From an uncultured Synechococcus sp. (lineage in GTDB: Bacteria; Cyanobacteriota; Cyanobacteriia; PCC-6307; Cyanobiaceae): DNA of 60,268 bases. Made by a program: the position numbers and the translations under genes. Under the pieces are notes generated by a model, which had not been told where the DNA came from, did not search any database, and worked only from the letters and a program-made list of their open reading frames with translations. The DNA is taken from NCBI GenBank assembly GCA_913050565.1, contig CAJWZW010000002.1:1-60268 (forward strand). The letters run 5' to 3'. This document shows, one piece after another, positions 18,820 to 27,805 of the stretch; position 1 is the stretch's first letter; every line of letters begins with the position of its first letter.

Positions 18820-20703
18820 ATGAGTCCGGCATACCAGCCGCTGCATCACAAATACCGCCCACAGCGCTTTGATCAGCTGGTGGGCCAGGAGGCGATTGCG
18901 GCCACCCTCGGCCATGCACTGACCACCAACCGCATTGCACCGGCCTATCTGTTCAGCGGACCGCGCGGCACCGGAAAAACATCCAGCGCAAGAATCCTCG
19001 CCCGTTCGCTCAATTGCCTGAACACCCAGGGACCAACACCGGAACCCTGTGGCGACTGCGAACTCTGCACAACAATTGCCTCAGGCACTGCGCTCGATGT
19101 GATCGAGATTGACGCTGCCTCGAACACCGGTGTCGACAACATCCGCGAACTGATTGAGCGCTCCCGCTTCGCACCGGTGCAGGCCCGCTGGAAGGTGTAT
19201 GTGGTGGACGAGTGCCACATGCTCTCCACCGCAGCATTCAACGCTCTGCTGAAGACGTTGGAAGAACCACCACCACAGGTGGTGTTCGTGCTGGCCACAA
19301 CCGACCCCCAGCGGGTGCTGCCCACCATCCTCAGCCGTTGCCAGCGCTTCGATTTCCGGCGGATCCCGCTGGAAGCCCTGGAGAGCCATCTCCGCTGGAT
19401 CGCCGAACAGGAATCCATCCAGATCCAGACGGATGCGCTGCACGTTGTTGCCCAGCGTTCCCAGGGTGGGCTGCGGGATGCCGAAAGTCTGCTGGATCAG
19501 CTGAGCCTGCTGCCGCCGCCGATCGAAGCCGCAGCGGTCTGGGATCTCCTGGGAGCCGTTCCCGAACAGGAGCTGCTGGAGCTCGTGCGGGCCTTGAGCT
19601 CCGCTGAACCGGTGCAGCTACTCGAAGCCGCCCGCAATCTGCTGGACCGTGGCCGTGATCCCGGTGCGGTGCTCCAGGGGCTGGCTGGAATCCTCCGGGA
19701 TCTTGTGCTGATGGCTGCCGCCCCCGGGCGACCCGAACTGACCGGTGTTTCTCCGCAGTTCCGGGACCAGCTGCCCGATCTGGCCGGAGACATCGGACGA
19801 GCGCGCCTGCTGCGATGGCAGGCGGACCTGCGCGGCAGCGAGCAGCAACTGCGACAGAGCGTTCAACCCCGCCTCTGGCTGGAGGTTCTGCTGCTGGGGC
19901 TGCTGGCCGAACCACAGCTGCCCGCATCAGCCACTGCATCAGCTCCGGTGGCGGCATCAGTGGCAACACCAGTGGCAGCAGCTTCGCCTGCAACAACCGG
20001 TCGTTCGGCCGAAACCAGCCCTGAACATCCAACAAAACCCACACCAACAGTCAGCCCAGCGCCATCCGCCGGAGCTGAGCCAACGGTGACTCCGGCCCCT
20101 GCAGGCACTCCGGCTCCGACTCCTGAGCTGCCGCCTGTGACAACAACGCCATCGGCAGCTGCTTCCACGAACCTGCCGGAGCTGTGGAAACAGATCCTCG
20201 GAAGCCTGGAGTTGCCATCCACCCGCATGCTCCTCTCACAGCAAGGCCAGCTGGTGCAACTGGATGCCCACCGTGCCGTCGTGCAGGTGTCGAGCAACTG
20301 GATGGGCATGGTGCAAAGCCGTGCCGCACTGCTGGAACAGGCGATTGCCAAAGCTCTCGGTGGCAACCGCCAACTGGTGCTGGAGGCAGGCAACACCGTC
20401 ATCCCAGGCCAGATGGCGCCCTCACCTCCGCCTCAACCGCAGACCCCTCCTGCAGCGGTGGCAACCTCTGCGCTTACTCCCACGCCCACTCCTGCTCCCA
20501 CTTCTGCGCCCATCGCACCGGTGGTCGAACCAACCCTGCCGCGCCCAACTTCTCCAACCAAAAATTCGGAGGGAACCCCGGCGACGAAAGAACCCGCCCC
20601 GAAACAAACCAAGCCGATGGAGTTCACCGGAGTGGACCGTCAGGCCAAGAACCTGGCTGACTTTTTCAACGGTCAGGTGCTGGATGTTGACCTGAAGAAC
20701 TGA
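18820..20703 (+). CDS. dnaX: DNA polymerase III subunits gamma/tau
   Basis: A 627-residue clamp-loader ATPase. Walker A GPRGTGKTS is at 47-55, zinc cysteines are in CLN...CGDCELC (66-83), and VVDECHML and the sensor 1 stretch follow. After the ATPase and collar domains (to about residue 370) come two long Ala/Pro/Thr-rich linkers around a small folded segment (LPELWKQILGSLELPSTRML), a tau-like tail. No intein interrupts the P-loop, unlike some cyanobacteria, and no A-rich slippery heptamer for programmed frameshifting is evident. Confidence 0.95.
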   Translation: MSPAYQPLHHKYRPQRFDQLVGQEAIAATLGHALTTNRIAPAYLFSGPRGTGKTSSARILARSLNCLNTQGPTPEPCGDCELCTTIASGTALDVIEIDAASNTGVDNIRELIERSRFAPVQARWKVYVVDECHMLSTAAFNALLKTLEEPPPQVVFVLATTDPQRVLPTILSRCQRFDFRRIPLEALESHLRWIAEQESIQIQTDALHVVAQRSQGGLRDAESLLDQLSLLPPPIEAAAVWDLLGAVPEQELLELVRALSSAEPVQLLEAARNLLDRGRDPGAVLQGLAGILRDLVLMAAAPGRPELTGVSPQFRDQLPDLAGDIGRARLLRWQADLRGSEQQLRQSVQPRLWLEVLLLGLLAEPQLPASATASAPVAASVATPVAAASPATTGRSAETSPEHPTKPTPTVSPAPSAGAEPTVTPAPAGTPAPTPELPPVTTTPSAAASTNLPELWKQILGSLELPSTRMLLSQQGQLVQLDAHRAVVQVSSNWMGMVQSRAALLEQAIAKALGGNRQLVLEAGNTVIPGQMAPSPPPQPQTPPAAVATSALTPTPTPAPTSAPIAPVVEPTLPRPTSPTKNSEGTPATKEPAPKQTKPMEFTGVDRQAKNLADFFNGQVLDVDLKN

Positions 20704-20712
20704 ATCAGTGGC

Positions 20713-22035
20713 TCAGGCACCAGCGGGCTGCTGGGATGGTCCATGGGTGGTCTTGGCCCAGACAAGCCGCTTCGGCAGCAAGGCCATCCGGAGCGTCACC
20801 CATGGAATCACCACAAACCAATGGCCCAGATAGGCAATGGCCACCAACGTGTTCCAGATACCGGGCCGGGGGATCGCTGGCCCTTCACTGCGACCACGAC
20901 ATCCCCTCCAGTAGGCCAGACCCGAAACACTGAAAGCCACGATCGACAAAGGCCAGTAGGTGGGAGTGCTGCGGCTGATCAGGCTCGTGCCGAGGTCAGC
21001 GAAGGACACCACCGGCAGTCCGTATTGCAGCAGGAAGAAACAGGCCAGATCCCAGCGTTGCCGCAGGCTCAACTCGGCTGATGTGAGCGTGGGCCAGTAA
21101 TCGAAGAAGCGTTGCAGCCCACCCTCGGCCCAGCGCTGCCGCTGCTTCCACAAGGCCGACAGACCCGGCACCGCCTCTTCCTGAACCGGTGGATCCCAGA
21201 GCAGGCCGACCAAAGCACCTTGGCTCAACAGGCGGAAGCTGAGGTCGAGATCGTCGGTGACGGTGTCTTCATTGAAACCACCACTGCGCTCGAGTTCCGT
21301 GCGTTTGATCAGCTGCCCGTTACCCCGCAGCTCCGCCACGCCACCTCCAGCCAGTCGACCGGTCTGAATCACCGCGTCCAGAGCCATTTCCATGGCCTGG
21401 GCTCGGGTCAGCCAGTTGCAGTCGGCGTCAATCACCGCCTTGCGCAACTGCACCGCCGACCAGCCGCCATCGAGGGCATAGGGAACAAGACGTTCAAGCA
21501 GATCGTCCTGAAGCTGAGCATCGGCATCCAGCACAAGCAGCCACTCACCACTGAGCTGGCTCAGAGCCGTGTTGAGAGCACCCGACTTTCCTCCACCTGC
21601 ATCACGTTCGCGGTGGATCACATGGAGGCCTGGATGGCGTTCGGCCAGTTCGTCCAACAGCTGGGGGGTGCGGTCCTGGCTGCCGTCATCAATCACCCAG
21701 GTGGAGAGCCGATCGGGCGGATAGCGCAGTGACGTGAGCCGTTCCACCAGACGGGTGACCACACCTTCTTCGTCACGGGCCGCCACCACCACATCCAGGC
21801 TCGGCAGGGACTGAAGATCAACGGTGGTGGAGTCAACGCCACCGTTGCGATTCAGCTGGCCCCGCAGCACTGTTCGCAGGCCGTAGCCGCCGAGCATCAG
21901 AGCCATGCTGATCGCAGGCCACAGGGAACGAGCCGGGTCCAACCAGTGCGGGGCTGCACCCGCACATCCACAGGCGAACAGGAAGGCCGCAGATTTCACC
22001 CTTCGGTGATCACCAGTACCAGGGTTGGTCGCCAT
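20713..22035 (-). CDS. Family 2 glycosyltransferase, membrane-bound
   Basis: A 440-residue processive-type GT2 enzyme. It has hydrophobic segments at the N-terminus (AAFLFACGCAGAAPHWL and a second one), then the nucleotide-binding DVVVAARDEEG, the DXD motif in LVLDADAQ, the catalytic VTDDLDLSFRL, and QRQRWAEGG, the QxxRW acceptor motif. Three to four transmembrane helices close the protein. Such enzymes build or export polysaccharides or glycolipids at the cytoplasmic membrane. It follows the SpoIID-like gene by 24 bases on the same strand, suggesting a shared envelope role. Confidence 0.85.
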   Translation of the reverse strand: MATNPGTGDHRRVKSAAFLFACGCAGAAPHWLDPARSLWPAISMALMLGGYGLRTVLRGQLNRNGGVDSTTVDLQSLPSLDVVVAARDEEGVVTRLVERLTSLRYPPDRLSTWVIDDGSQDRTPQLLDELAERHPGLHVIHRERDAGGGKSGALNTALSQLSGEWLLVLDADAQLQDDLLERLVPYALDGGWSAVQLRKAVIDADCNWLTRAQAMEMALDAVIQTGRLAGGGVAELRGNGQLIKRTELERSGGFNEDTVTDDLDLSFRLLSQGALVGLLWDPPVQEEAVPGLSALWKQRQRWAEGGLQRFFDYWPTLTSAELSLRQRWDLACFFLLQYGLPVVSFADLGTSLISRSTPTYWPLSIVAFSVSGLAYWRGCRGRSEGPAIPRPGIWNTLVAIAYLGHWFVVIPWVTLRMALLPKRLVWAKTTHGPSQQPAGA

Positions 22036-22059
22036 GCGGCCTGTCAGGTGCGCAGGACT

Positions 22060-23637
22060 CTAAGGGGACTCAAGCGGCTGAGGCAGCGGACCGTAGACGG
22101 CGCCGGGGTAGTAGTGACTCAGGATCCTCTCGGCCGACCATCCCCACCGCGCCAGATCAATCGCACCGGCCTGGGACAGTCCGGCGCCATGACCGAAACC
22201 GCCGCCACGCACGATCCATTCCTGCGGTGCCACGGAATCAATCACAAACAAGGTGCTGGGCAGGGATCGCAGCGTTCGGCGTATCTGATCCAGCCGCAGG
22301 ATCACAGGCGACGCATCCGAAGCACCGGAGATTTTCAGGGACAGAACCCGGCCGCTGGTGCCGCGCTCAACCACCTCAAGCCGGAGTGGGTCCTGCAACA
22401 CAAGACCCTGTTGTCCCAGAGCCTTGCGCAGTTCGGCGGCTCGCAGGCTGCGACTCCAGCGGAAACGGGGGTGATTCCGGCCATAGGCACCATTCCCATC
22501 GGCCAGCAGAGAAGCCACAGCCTCGCGGTTGTTCAGCGGCAGCGTGTGACGAGCGCGCCAGGACTCATCGCCATCCGGCTTCGCCTTCAGGTACGGCTGT
22601 GGATCCATGGACCAAGCCTCCGGACCGGCAGCCATCACGCCGCCGTTGCTGGCGTGGTACACAGCGCTGATCGGTTGACGCTGCCAACTGAGCAGCTGGC
22701 CGCTTGTGGCGGCAATGGCCTCGCGAACAGCAGGTCCAGCCTGCCGTGGATCGCTGTACACCTGACACTGGGTGTCGCTGCAGAGGTGGTATCCGTCGAT
22801 GCGGAAGCGATGGCTGTTGGCCAGCGCCCACGTGCGGGCCAGAACGGTTTGTGCCTGCAGGGCGCTGGTGGGTGATCCGGCGCCGATCTCATGGGGCACA
22901 ACCCCCTCGAGATAGCGCTCCACCGGCACCTGCTCCACCAGGGTCCAGCTTTCATACGCGTCGCGCTGGAGCCGAAACGGCCCCTGGAACACACCGCGGT
23001 TCCATCGCAGGCCATCGGCCGCCTGAATCTTGAGAGGACCCTTCAGGAGCACATTTCCGTCAGCGGTCTCGAGCACAGGCTGAACACCTGCATCCAGCGT
23101 TTTGGACCAGCTGCGGAGCTCGAGATCCTCAGGCGCCGGCGCTCCGGGAGGAGCCCAGACCTCCCAGTCCTGCGGATGGGCCACCTGAGCAGGAGCTCCG
23201 ACTGCACGCCAGCGCTGCGCCACCCGATCGGCTGATTCGAAACTGGCGAAGGGTCCTGCCACCTGTCGTGCCAGCACCTGGGGCTGCTCCAGAGGCATCC
23301 GGCGCCAGCGGAGCCGCAAGGCGGAATCACTCCACTCGGCACCTGAGGCATCCCGGAGGACCAATGGGGCTGATCCCGCCGACTGCAGATTCAGCGACGG
23401 TGACGATTCAAGGACCCCGAGGCGGGATGCAAGGGACACCCAGAGCACAGGGTTGTTTCCCCGAATCGATGGGGGAGCCGCAACGGGCCGATGGGTCCTG
23501 GGTTCACCCTGGCGCTCTGGCAGGGGATCAGGTGAAACGAGGGTTGGAGCCGACTCCGCGACCGGCGGCGTCAGGTTCTGTGCACTGCATCCGCCCGGAA
23601 GCCACATCAGCAACGAAAGGGCTATCCAACGGGTCAT
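22060..23637 (-). CDS. SpoIID/LytB-domain secreted protein
   Basis: A 525-residue exported protein. The N-terminus [17 protein letters not shown] is a signal peptide with a lipobox-like Cys17 (Pro at -3 is unusual), followed by a Pro-rich spacer. The SpoIID domain is recognised by [19 protein letters not shown] and ARTWAL and by the C-terminal [15 protein letters not shown]. SpoIID/LytB proteins cut or stimulate cutting of peptidoglycan glycan strands; in cyanobacteria the role is little studied. The ATG at 23637 is chosen because it gives the signal peptide; upstream in-frame starts do not. Confidence 0.88.
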   Translation of the reverse strand: MTRWIALSLLMWLPGGCSAQNLTPPVAESAPTLVSPDPLPERQGEPRTHRPVAAPPSIRGNNPVLWVSLASRLGVLESSPSLNLQSAGSAPLVLRDASGAEWSDSALRLRWRRMPLEQPQVLARQVAGPFASFESADRVAQRWRAVGAPAQVAHPQDWEVWAPPGAPAPEDLELRSWSKTLDAGVQPVLETADGNVLLKGPLKIQAADGLRWNRGVFQGPFRLQRDAYESWTLVEQVPVERYLEGVVPHEIGAGSPTSALQAQTVLARTWALANSHRFRIDGYHLCSDTQCQVYSDPRQAGPAVREAIAATSGQLLSWQRQPISAVYHASNGGVMAAGPEAWSMDPQPYLKAKPDGDESWRARHTLPLNNREAVASLLADGNGAYGRNHPRFRWSRSLRAAELRKALGQQGLVLQDPLRLEVVERGTSGRVLSLKISGASDASPVILRLDQIRRTLRSLPSTLFVIDSVAPQEWIVRGGGFGHGAGLSQAGAIDLARWGWSAERILSHYYPGAVYGPLPQPLESP

Positions 23638-23694
23638 GCCATCTGGGTCACGCAAGGACGTATTGTTGTCGTTTGTGTCCGGACGAGCAGAGCA

Positions 23695-23892
23695 ATGCCC
23701 AAGCTGAAGACCCGCAAAGCTGCCGCCAAGCGGTTCAAGGCGACCGGCACCGGCAAGTTCATGCGTCGACGCGCATTCCGCAATCACCTGCTGGATCACA
23801 AAACCGTCAAACAGAAGCGTCACCTGGCCACCAAGGCAGTGGTTCACGAGTCCGATGAACTGCGCGTGGTGCGAATGCTCCCCTACGCCTGA
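23695..23892 (+). CDS. rpmI: 50S ribosomal protein L35
   Basis: A 65-residue, very basic protein starting [20 protein letters not shown], the unmistakable L35 signature, with [12 protein letters not shown] in the middle. It is followed by rplT after 45 bases, the classical L35-L20 pair. No infC lies immediately upstream here, unlike in E. coli. Confidence 0.98.
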   Translation: MPKLKTRKAAAKRFKATGTGKFMRRRAFRNHLLDHKTVKQKRHLATKAVVHESDELRVVRMLPYA

Positions 23893-23937
23893 TTGACGCT
23901 TCCCCTCGTTCTGAACTGACTCAACCCTTTACACCTC

Positions 23938-24285
23938 ATGGCTCGCGTTAAGAGAGGCAACGTCGCCCGCAAGCGCCGCAACAAGATCCTGCGGCTGGCC
24001 CGTGGTTTCCGCGGTGGCAACGGAACGCTGTTCCGGACCGCCAATCAGCGGGTGATGAAGGCGCTCTGCAACGCCTACCGCGACCGTCGTCGTCGCAAGC
24101 GCGACTTCCGTCGTCTTTGGATCGCCCGGATCAACGCTGCTGCGCGGATCAACGGCGTGAGCTACAGCCGCCTGATGGGAGGACTGAAAAAAGCTGATGT
24201 GCGTCTGAATCGCAAGATGCTGGCGCAACTGGCCGTTGCGGATCCCGGTAGCTTCACCAGCGTGGTTACGGCAGCCAAGAGCTGA
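23938..24285 (+). CDS. rplT: 50S ribosomal protein L20
   Basis: A 115-residue basic 23S-rRNA-binding assembly protein, beginning [20 protein letters not shown] and containing [20 protein letters not shown]. The length is standard. It is translated with rpmI and followed after 10 bases by the Ycf37-like gene, which probably shares the transcript. In other bacteria L20 represses its own operon; no obvious L20-binding structure was identified here. Confidence 0.98.
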   Translation: MARVKRGNVARKRRNKILRLARGFRGGNGTLFRTANQRVMKALCNAYRDRRRRKRDFRRLWIARINAAARINGVSYSRLMGGLKKADVRLNRKMLAQLAVADPGSFTSVVTAAKS

Positions 24286-24295
24286 CTTCAATTCC

Positions 24296-24811
24296 GTGAA
24301 TTTGCTGCCCCAGACCTACCTGCTGGGCCTGGTAGGCCTGCTCGCCATCGTTGCGGTTGTGGTGGGCAGGCAATTGTTGCGTGTTCGCCGTGATGAAGCT
24401 CGGCTGATGCAGCTTGAGCAGGCCAATACCGCCCAGTCCCGTGAGGCCGCCGACCTGTACGAACTGGGTTCCGTGCAGCTGCGCAAGCGACTTTTTCCAC
24501 AGGCGGCTGCAACCCTGAAACAGGCGTTGAAGCGGCTTGGCAATGAGCCTGATGAAGCAAGGGCTGTGATTCAAAACGCCCTCGGTTTTGCCCTGGCTGC
24601 CCAGAAGGATTACGAAGGAGCCAGCAAGCACTACAAACTTGCACTGAAGGCGAAGCCGGATTATCCGGTTGCCATCAACAATCTGGCGTACGCCCAGAAC
24701 AAACTGCTGAAGACAGAGGAAGCTCTCAGCCTGTACCGCAAAACCCTTGAGTTCGAACCGGAAAACAGCACAGCCTCGAAGGCTGTGAAGAAGCTGGAAA
24801 AACGGGTTTAA
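24296..24811 (+). CDS. TPR protein, Ycf37-like photosystem I assembly factor
   Basis: A 171-residue protein with an N-terminal transmembrane helix (about residues 7-25, LLGLVGLLAIVAVVVGRQLL), a short charged linker and three TPR-like repeats (AADLYELGSVQLRKRLFPQA, then ALGFALAAQKDYEGA and AINNLAYAQNKLLKTEEAL). Length and layout match Ycf37 of cyanobacteria and algal plastids, which helps photosystem I assembly or stability. The start is GTG at 24296. The family assignment rests on architecture rather than a diagnostic motif. Confidence 0.7.
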   Translation: MNLLPQTYLLGLVGLLAIVAVVVGRQLLRVRRDEARLMQLEQANTAQSREAADLYELGSVQLRKRLFPQAAATLKQALKRLGNEPDEARAVIQNALGFALAAQKDYEGASKHYKLALKAKPDYPVAINNLAYAQNKLLKTEEALSLYRKTLEFEPENSTASKAVKKLEKRV

Positions 24812-24829
24812 CCAACAGCTCCGGCCTGA

Positions 24830-25429
24830 TCACCAGAGAGGTTGAACAGGAACTTCGGCTTCACAGCTGCTGGTGAGGGCTAAGCGGCCGCCGGTTCCAG
24901 CTGAAGGATCGCTGACGTTGACCAGCCGAGGTGACTGCCAGCCGGTGGGGCTGAATCCCTGTAAACCGAGAAACACACCTCCGGGTTCCAAACCGGCAAT
25001 CAAGGGGTCAGCGAGGGGGATGAGATCCAGCTGATCGGATTTGGCATGAAGGTTGCCCTGCACCGGTGTCACCACCGATCCAAACGTCATGCTTCCCCGC
25101 AGGTTCACCATCTGACCGACGGCTGTTGCCGAAGCGATCTCGAGGGTTACATCAACCGTGGGACTTCCATCGAAAGGCTCAAAGCTTCCGCACCAGTTGC
25201 GGGGCAATGAAGCAGCAAGATCAGCAGCCCGGGCCACCGGATCAAAGCTTTCCACCGATTCACCTTCGATGACTGCGGGAACCATCAGCTGAATCGGATC
25301 GAGGGGCAGCTGAGGATTGCTCTGAAACGGCACCTGACTGCCATCAGCAAGATCCATGGCAAGCAGGACAGGCATGGTGAACACGAGGATGATGGGAGCA
25401 AGGTAGGCCCTTTTGCTCAGGCGCGTCAT
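24830..25429 (-). CDS. Unknown exported protein
   Basis: Not recognised. The 199-residue product has an N-terminal signal-like helix ([17 protein letters not shown]), then a mostly beta-type sequence with two cysteines (NWCGSF near residue 79 and SSCEAE near 189) that could form a disulphide after export. Alternating hydrophobic segments such as [20 protein letters not shown] suggest a beta-sandwich or lipocalin-like fold. Its start codon overlaps that of thiG on the other strand. Confidence 0.7.
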   Translation of the reverse strand: MTRLSKRAYLAPIILVFTMPVLLAMDLADGSQVPFQSNPQLPLDPIQLMVPAVIEGESVESFDPVARAADLAASLPRNWCGSFEPFDGSPTVDVTLEIASATAVGQMVNLRGSMTFGSVVTPVQGNLHAKSDQLDLIPLADPLIAGLEPGGVFLGLQGFSPTGWQSPRLVNVSDPSAGTGGRLALTSSCEAEVPVQPLW

Positions 25430-26249
25430 GGATTACTCCCCTCCCGCACCCTCCAGAAACAGCGATGTGCTGACCATCGGCGGACGCGCCTTCAACAGCC
25501 GTCTGTTCACCGGCACAGGCAAATATCCCTCCCTGCAGGTGATGCAGAGAAGTATCGAATGCTCCGGTTGCGACATGGTCACCGTGGCTGTGCGCCGGGT
25601 TCAGGCTGTTGCCGCAGGCCACGCCGGCTTGATGGAGGCCATCGACTGGCAGCGCATCTGGATGCTGCCGAACACCGCTGGTTGCAGCAGTGCCGAGGAA
25701 GCGGTGCGGGTCGCCAGGCTCGGCCGTGAACTGGCCAAGCTCGCTGGCCAGGAAGACAACACCTTTGTGAAGCTCGAAGTGATCCCCGACAGCCGTCATC
25801 TGCTGCCCGACCCGATCGGAACCCTCGAAGCAGCGGAACAACTGGTGAAGGAGGGATTCACTGTTCTGCCGTACATCAACGCGGATCCGCTGCTGGCCAA
25901 ACGGCTGGAGGACGCTGGCTGCGCAACCGTGATGCCTCTGGGGTCTCCGATCGGGTCCGGCCAGGGCCTGAACAATGCCGCCAACATCGCCCTGATCATT
26001 GAAAATGCAGGGGTTCCTGTGGTTGTGGATGCTGGAATCGGTGTCCCGAGCGAAGCCGCACAGGCCATGGAAATGGGGGCCGACGCGGTGTTGGTGAACA
26101 GTGCCATCGCCATGGCGGGCGAGCCTGCAGCCATGGCCCAGGCCATGGGTCAGGCGGTCACGGCCGGCCGCATCGCCCACCGCTCAGGCCGGCTGCCGAA
26201 ACGCGGAGAGGCTTCCGCGAGCTCACCAACCCAGGGAGTGGTGAAGTAA
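25428..26249 (+). CDS. thiG: Thiazole synthase
   Basis: ThiG (273 residues) forms the thiazole phosphate of thiamin from deoxyxylulose phosphate, dehydroglycine or glycine imine, and ThiS thiocarboxylate. The catalytic Lys is K115 in [17 protein letters not shown] (52-58) and the phosphate loop [12 protein letters not shown] near the C-terminus are typical. The ATG at 25428 sits in a CATG shared with the start of the exported unknown on the minus strand. thiL, another thiamin gene, is at 45 kb; other thi genes are not in the window. Confidence 0.96.
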   Translation: MDYSPPAPSRNSDVLTIGGRAFNSRLFTGTGKYPSLQVMQRSIECSGCDMVTVAVRRVQAVAAGHAGLMEAIDWQRIWMLPNTAGCSSAEEAVRVARLGRELAKLAGQEDNTFVKLEVIPDSRHLLPDPIGTLEAAEQLVKEGFTVLPYINADPLLAKRLEDAGCATVMPLGSPIGSGQGLNNAANIALIIENAGVPVVVDAGIGVPSEAAQAMEMGADAVLVNSAIAMAGEPAAMAQAMGQAVTAGRIAHRSGRLPKRGEASASSPTQGVVK

Positions 26250-26349
26250 TCAATTGTGATGAAGAGATCTGAAGTGAAATGAAGCCTCCGAAACATCGGC
26301 TGCTGTTAGGCAAATGGACTCATAAGGTCCGACCAATCGCATTCGACCC

Positions 26350-26523
26350 ATGCAGGTCACCACGGAAGACGGCGGCCGCCTGAACGCTTTTGCGAAGGAG
26401 CCTCGGATGGAGGTGATGGATGCTGAAACCAGCCGCAACCGGGGTCGCAGTTCCTTGATGATGCTGATCGGAGGCACTGTGCTGGTCGGCGCGATGATGG
26501 CGGTTTCCGTTGCCATCAGCTGA
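26350..26523 (+). CDS. Small one-helix photosystem II assembly protein, Psb34-like
   Basis: A 57-residue gene. It reads MQVTTEDGGRLNAFAKEPRM in the first 20 residues, then a polar stretch and one hydrophobic helix (about residues 37-56) to the C-terminus. The TTEDGGRLN-FAKEP N-terminus and single helix match the ssl1498/Psb34 family, HliP-related in size, which binds CP47 during PSII assembly. The upstream 100 bases are AT-richer than the surroundings and may hold its promoter. Family call from memory of the motif; moderately sure. Confidence 0.75.
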   Translation: MQVTTEDGGRLNAFAKEPRMEVMDAETSRNRGRSSLMMLIGGTVLVGAMMAVSVAIS

Positions 26524-26595
26524 AGGAAGTGAAGGCAAATCCCTGTAGTAGCTTGCCTTGAGTGAGCGTCTCGCTCGTTCCTGCAGGAGTTTGGG

Positions 26596-27792
26596 GTGAA
26601 AGTTCTCGTTCTCGGCGGCGACGGCTTCTGCGGCTGGCCCTGTGCGGTGAACCTGGCGGATCAGGGCCACGAGGTTTTGATCGTCGACGACCTCAGCCGA
26701 CGAAAAATCGACATCGACCTCGAGGTGGAATCCCTCACGCCGATCGTCAGCATCGGGGAGCGGCTGAGGGCCTGGGAGGAGATCGGCGGCAAACCGATGC
26801 GCTTTCTCCACATGGATATCGCCCATGAATATCAGCGTCTGCTCGACCTGCTGCTGGAGGAGAGACCCGATTCAGTGGTGCACTTCGCTGAACAGCGGGC
26901 CGCGCCTTATTCGATGAAAAGCAGCGCCACCAAGCGCTACACAGTCGACAACAACGTCAACGGGACCCACAACCTGCTGGCCGCCATTGTTGAAAGCGGT
27001 CTCGACATTCACGTGGTGCATCTCGGCACCATGGGGGTCTACGGCTATGGATCCCACCGCGGGGCCACCATCCCTGAGGGATACCTCAAGGTTGAAGTGC
27101 CTCAGCCGGACGGCAGTCGCTTCGAGGAGGAAATCCTCCATCCCGCCAGTCCTGGCAGCGTTTATCACATGACCAAGACGCTGGACCAGCTTCTTTTCCT
27201 CTACTACAACAAAAACGACAGGGTCCGCATCACAGACCTGCATCAGGGCATCGTCTGGGGCACCAACACCGAAGCCACAGACCGTGATCCCCGTTTGACC
27301 AATCGCTTCGATTACGACGGCGATTACGGCACGGTGCTCAATCGTTTCCTGATGCAGGCAGCCATCGGTTACCCCCTCACCGTTCACGGCACCGGCGGCC
27401 AGACACGGGCATTCATCCACATTCGCGACTCGGTGCGCTGCGTCCAGCTCGCCCTTGAGAACCCTCCGGAACAGGGTGAGCGGGTCAAGATCTTCAACCA
27501 GATGACCGAAAGCCATCAGGTGGGCGAACTGGCCAAAAAGGTGGCTGCCCTCACCGGTGCGCAGGTCAATAATCTGCCCAACCCGCGCAACGAAGCCGTT
27601 GAAAACGACCTGATCGTTGATAATCGCTGCTTCCTTGAACTGGGTCTGAACCCCACCACCCTCGACAACGGTCTGCTGAAGGAAGTGGTGGAAATCGCCA
27701 CCCGCTACGCCGACCGTTGCGATCGCAACCGCATCCTCTGCACATCCGCCTGGACCAAAACCCAGGCCCAGGCCATCGGCACCGCCTCCTGA
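26596..27792 (+). CDS. sqdB: UDP-sulfoquinovose synthase
   Basis: SqdB (398 residues) makes UDP-sulfoquinovose from UDP-glucose and sulfite for the thylakoid sulfolipid SQDG. The NAD-binding GGDGFCGWP is at residues 8-16 and the SDR active site is visible as TMGVYGYG and YHMTK. The start is GTG at 26596, preceded by CAGGAG. Next downstream, 13 bases away, is sqdX, so the two steps of sulfolipid synthesis are one operon. The long unique N-terminal insertion (RRKIDIDLEVESLTPI) is typical of SqdB. Confidence 0.97.
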   Translation: MKVLVLGGDGFCGWPCAVNLADQGHEVLIVDDLSRRKIDIDLEVESLTPIVSIGERLRAWEEIGGKPMRFLHMDIAHEYQRLLDLLLEERPDSVVHFAEQRAAPYSMKSSATKRYTVDNNVNGTHNLLAAIVESGLDIHVVHLGTMGVYGYGSHRGATIPEGYLKVEVPQPDGSRFEEEILHPASPGSVYHMTKTLDQLLFLYYNKNDRVRITDLHQGIVWGTNTEATDRDPRLTNRFDYDGDYGTVLNRFLMQAAIGYPLTVHGTGGQTRAFIHIRDSVRCVQLALENPPEQGERVKIFNQMTESHQVGELAKKVAALTGAQVNNLPNPRNEAVENDLIVDNRCFLELGLNPTTLDNGLLKEVVEIATRYADRCDRNRILCTSAWTKTQAQAIGTAS

Positions 27793-27805
27793 TCAGGCTC
27801 AACCC

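Noticed and set aside
18820-20703. Intein or programmed frameshift in dnaX
   Set aside because: The P-loop is continuous and no A-rich slippery heptamer with a hairpin was found; the frame is intact to the tau-like end.
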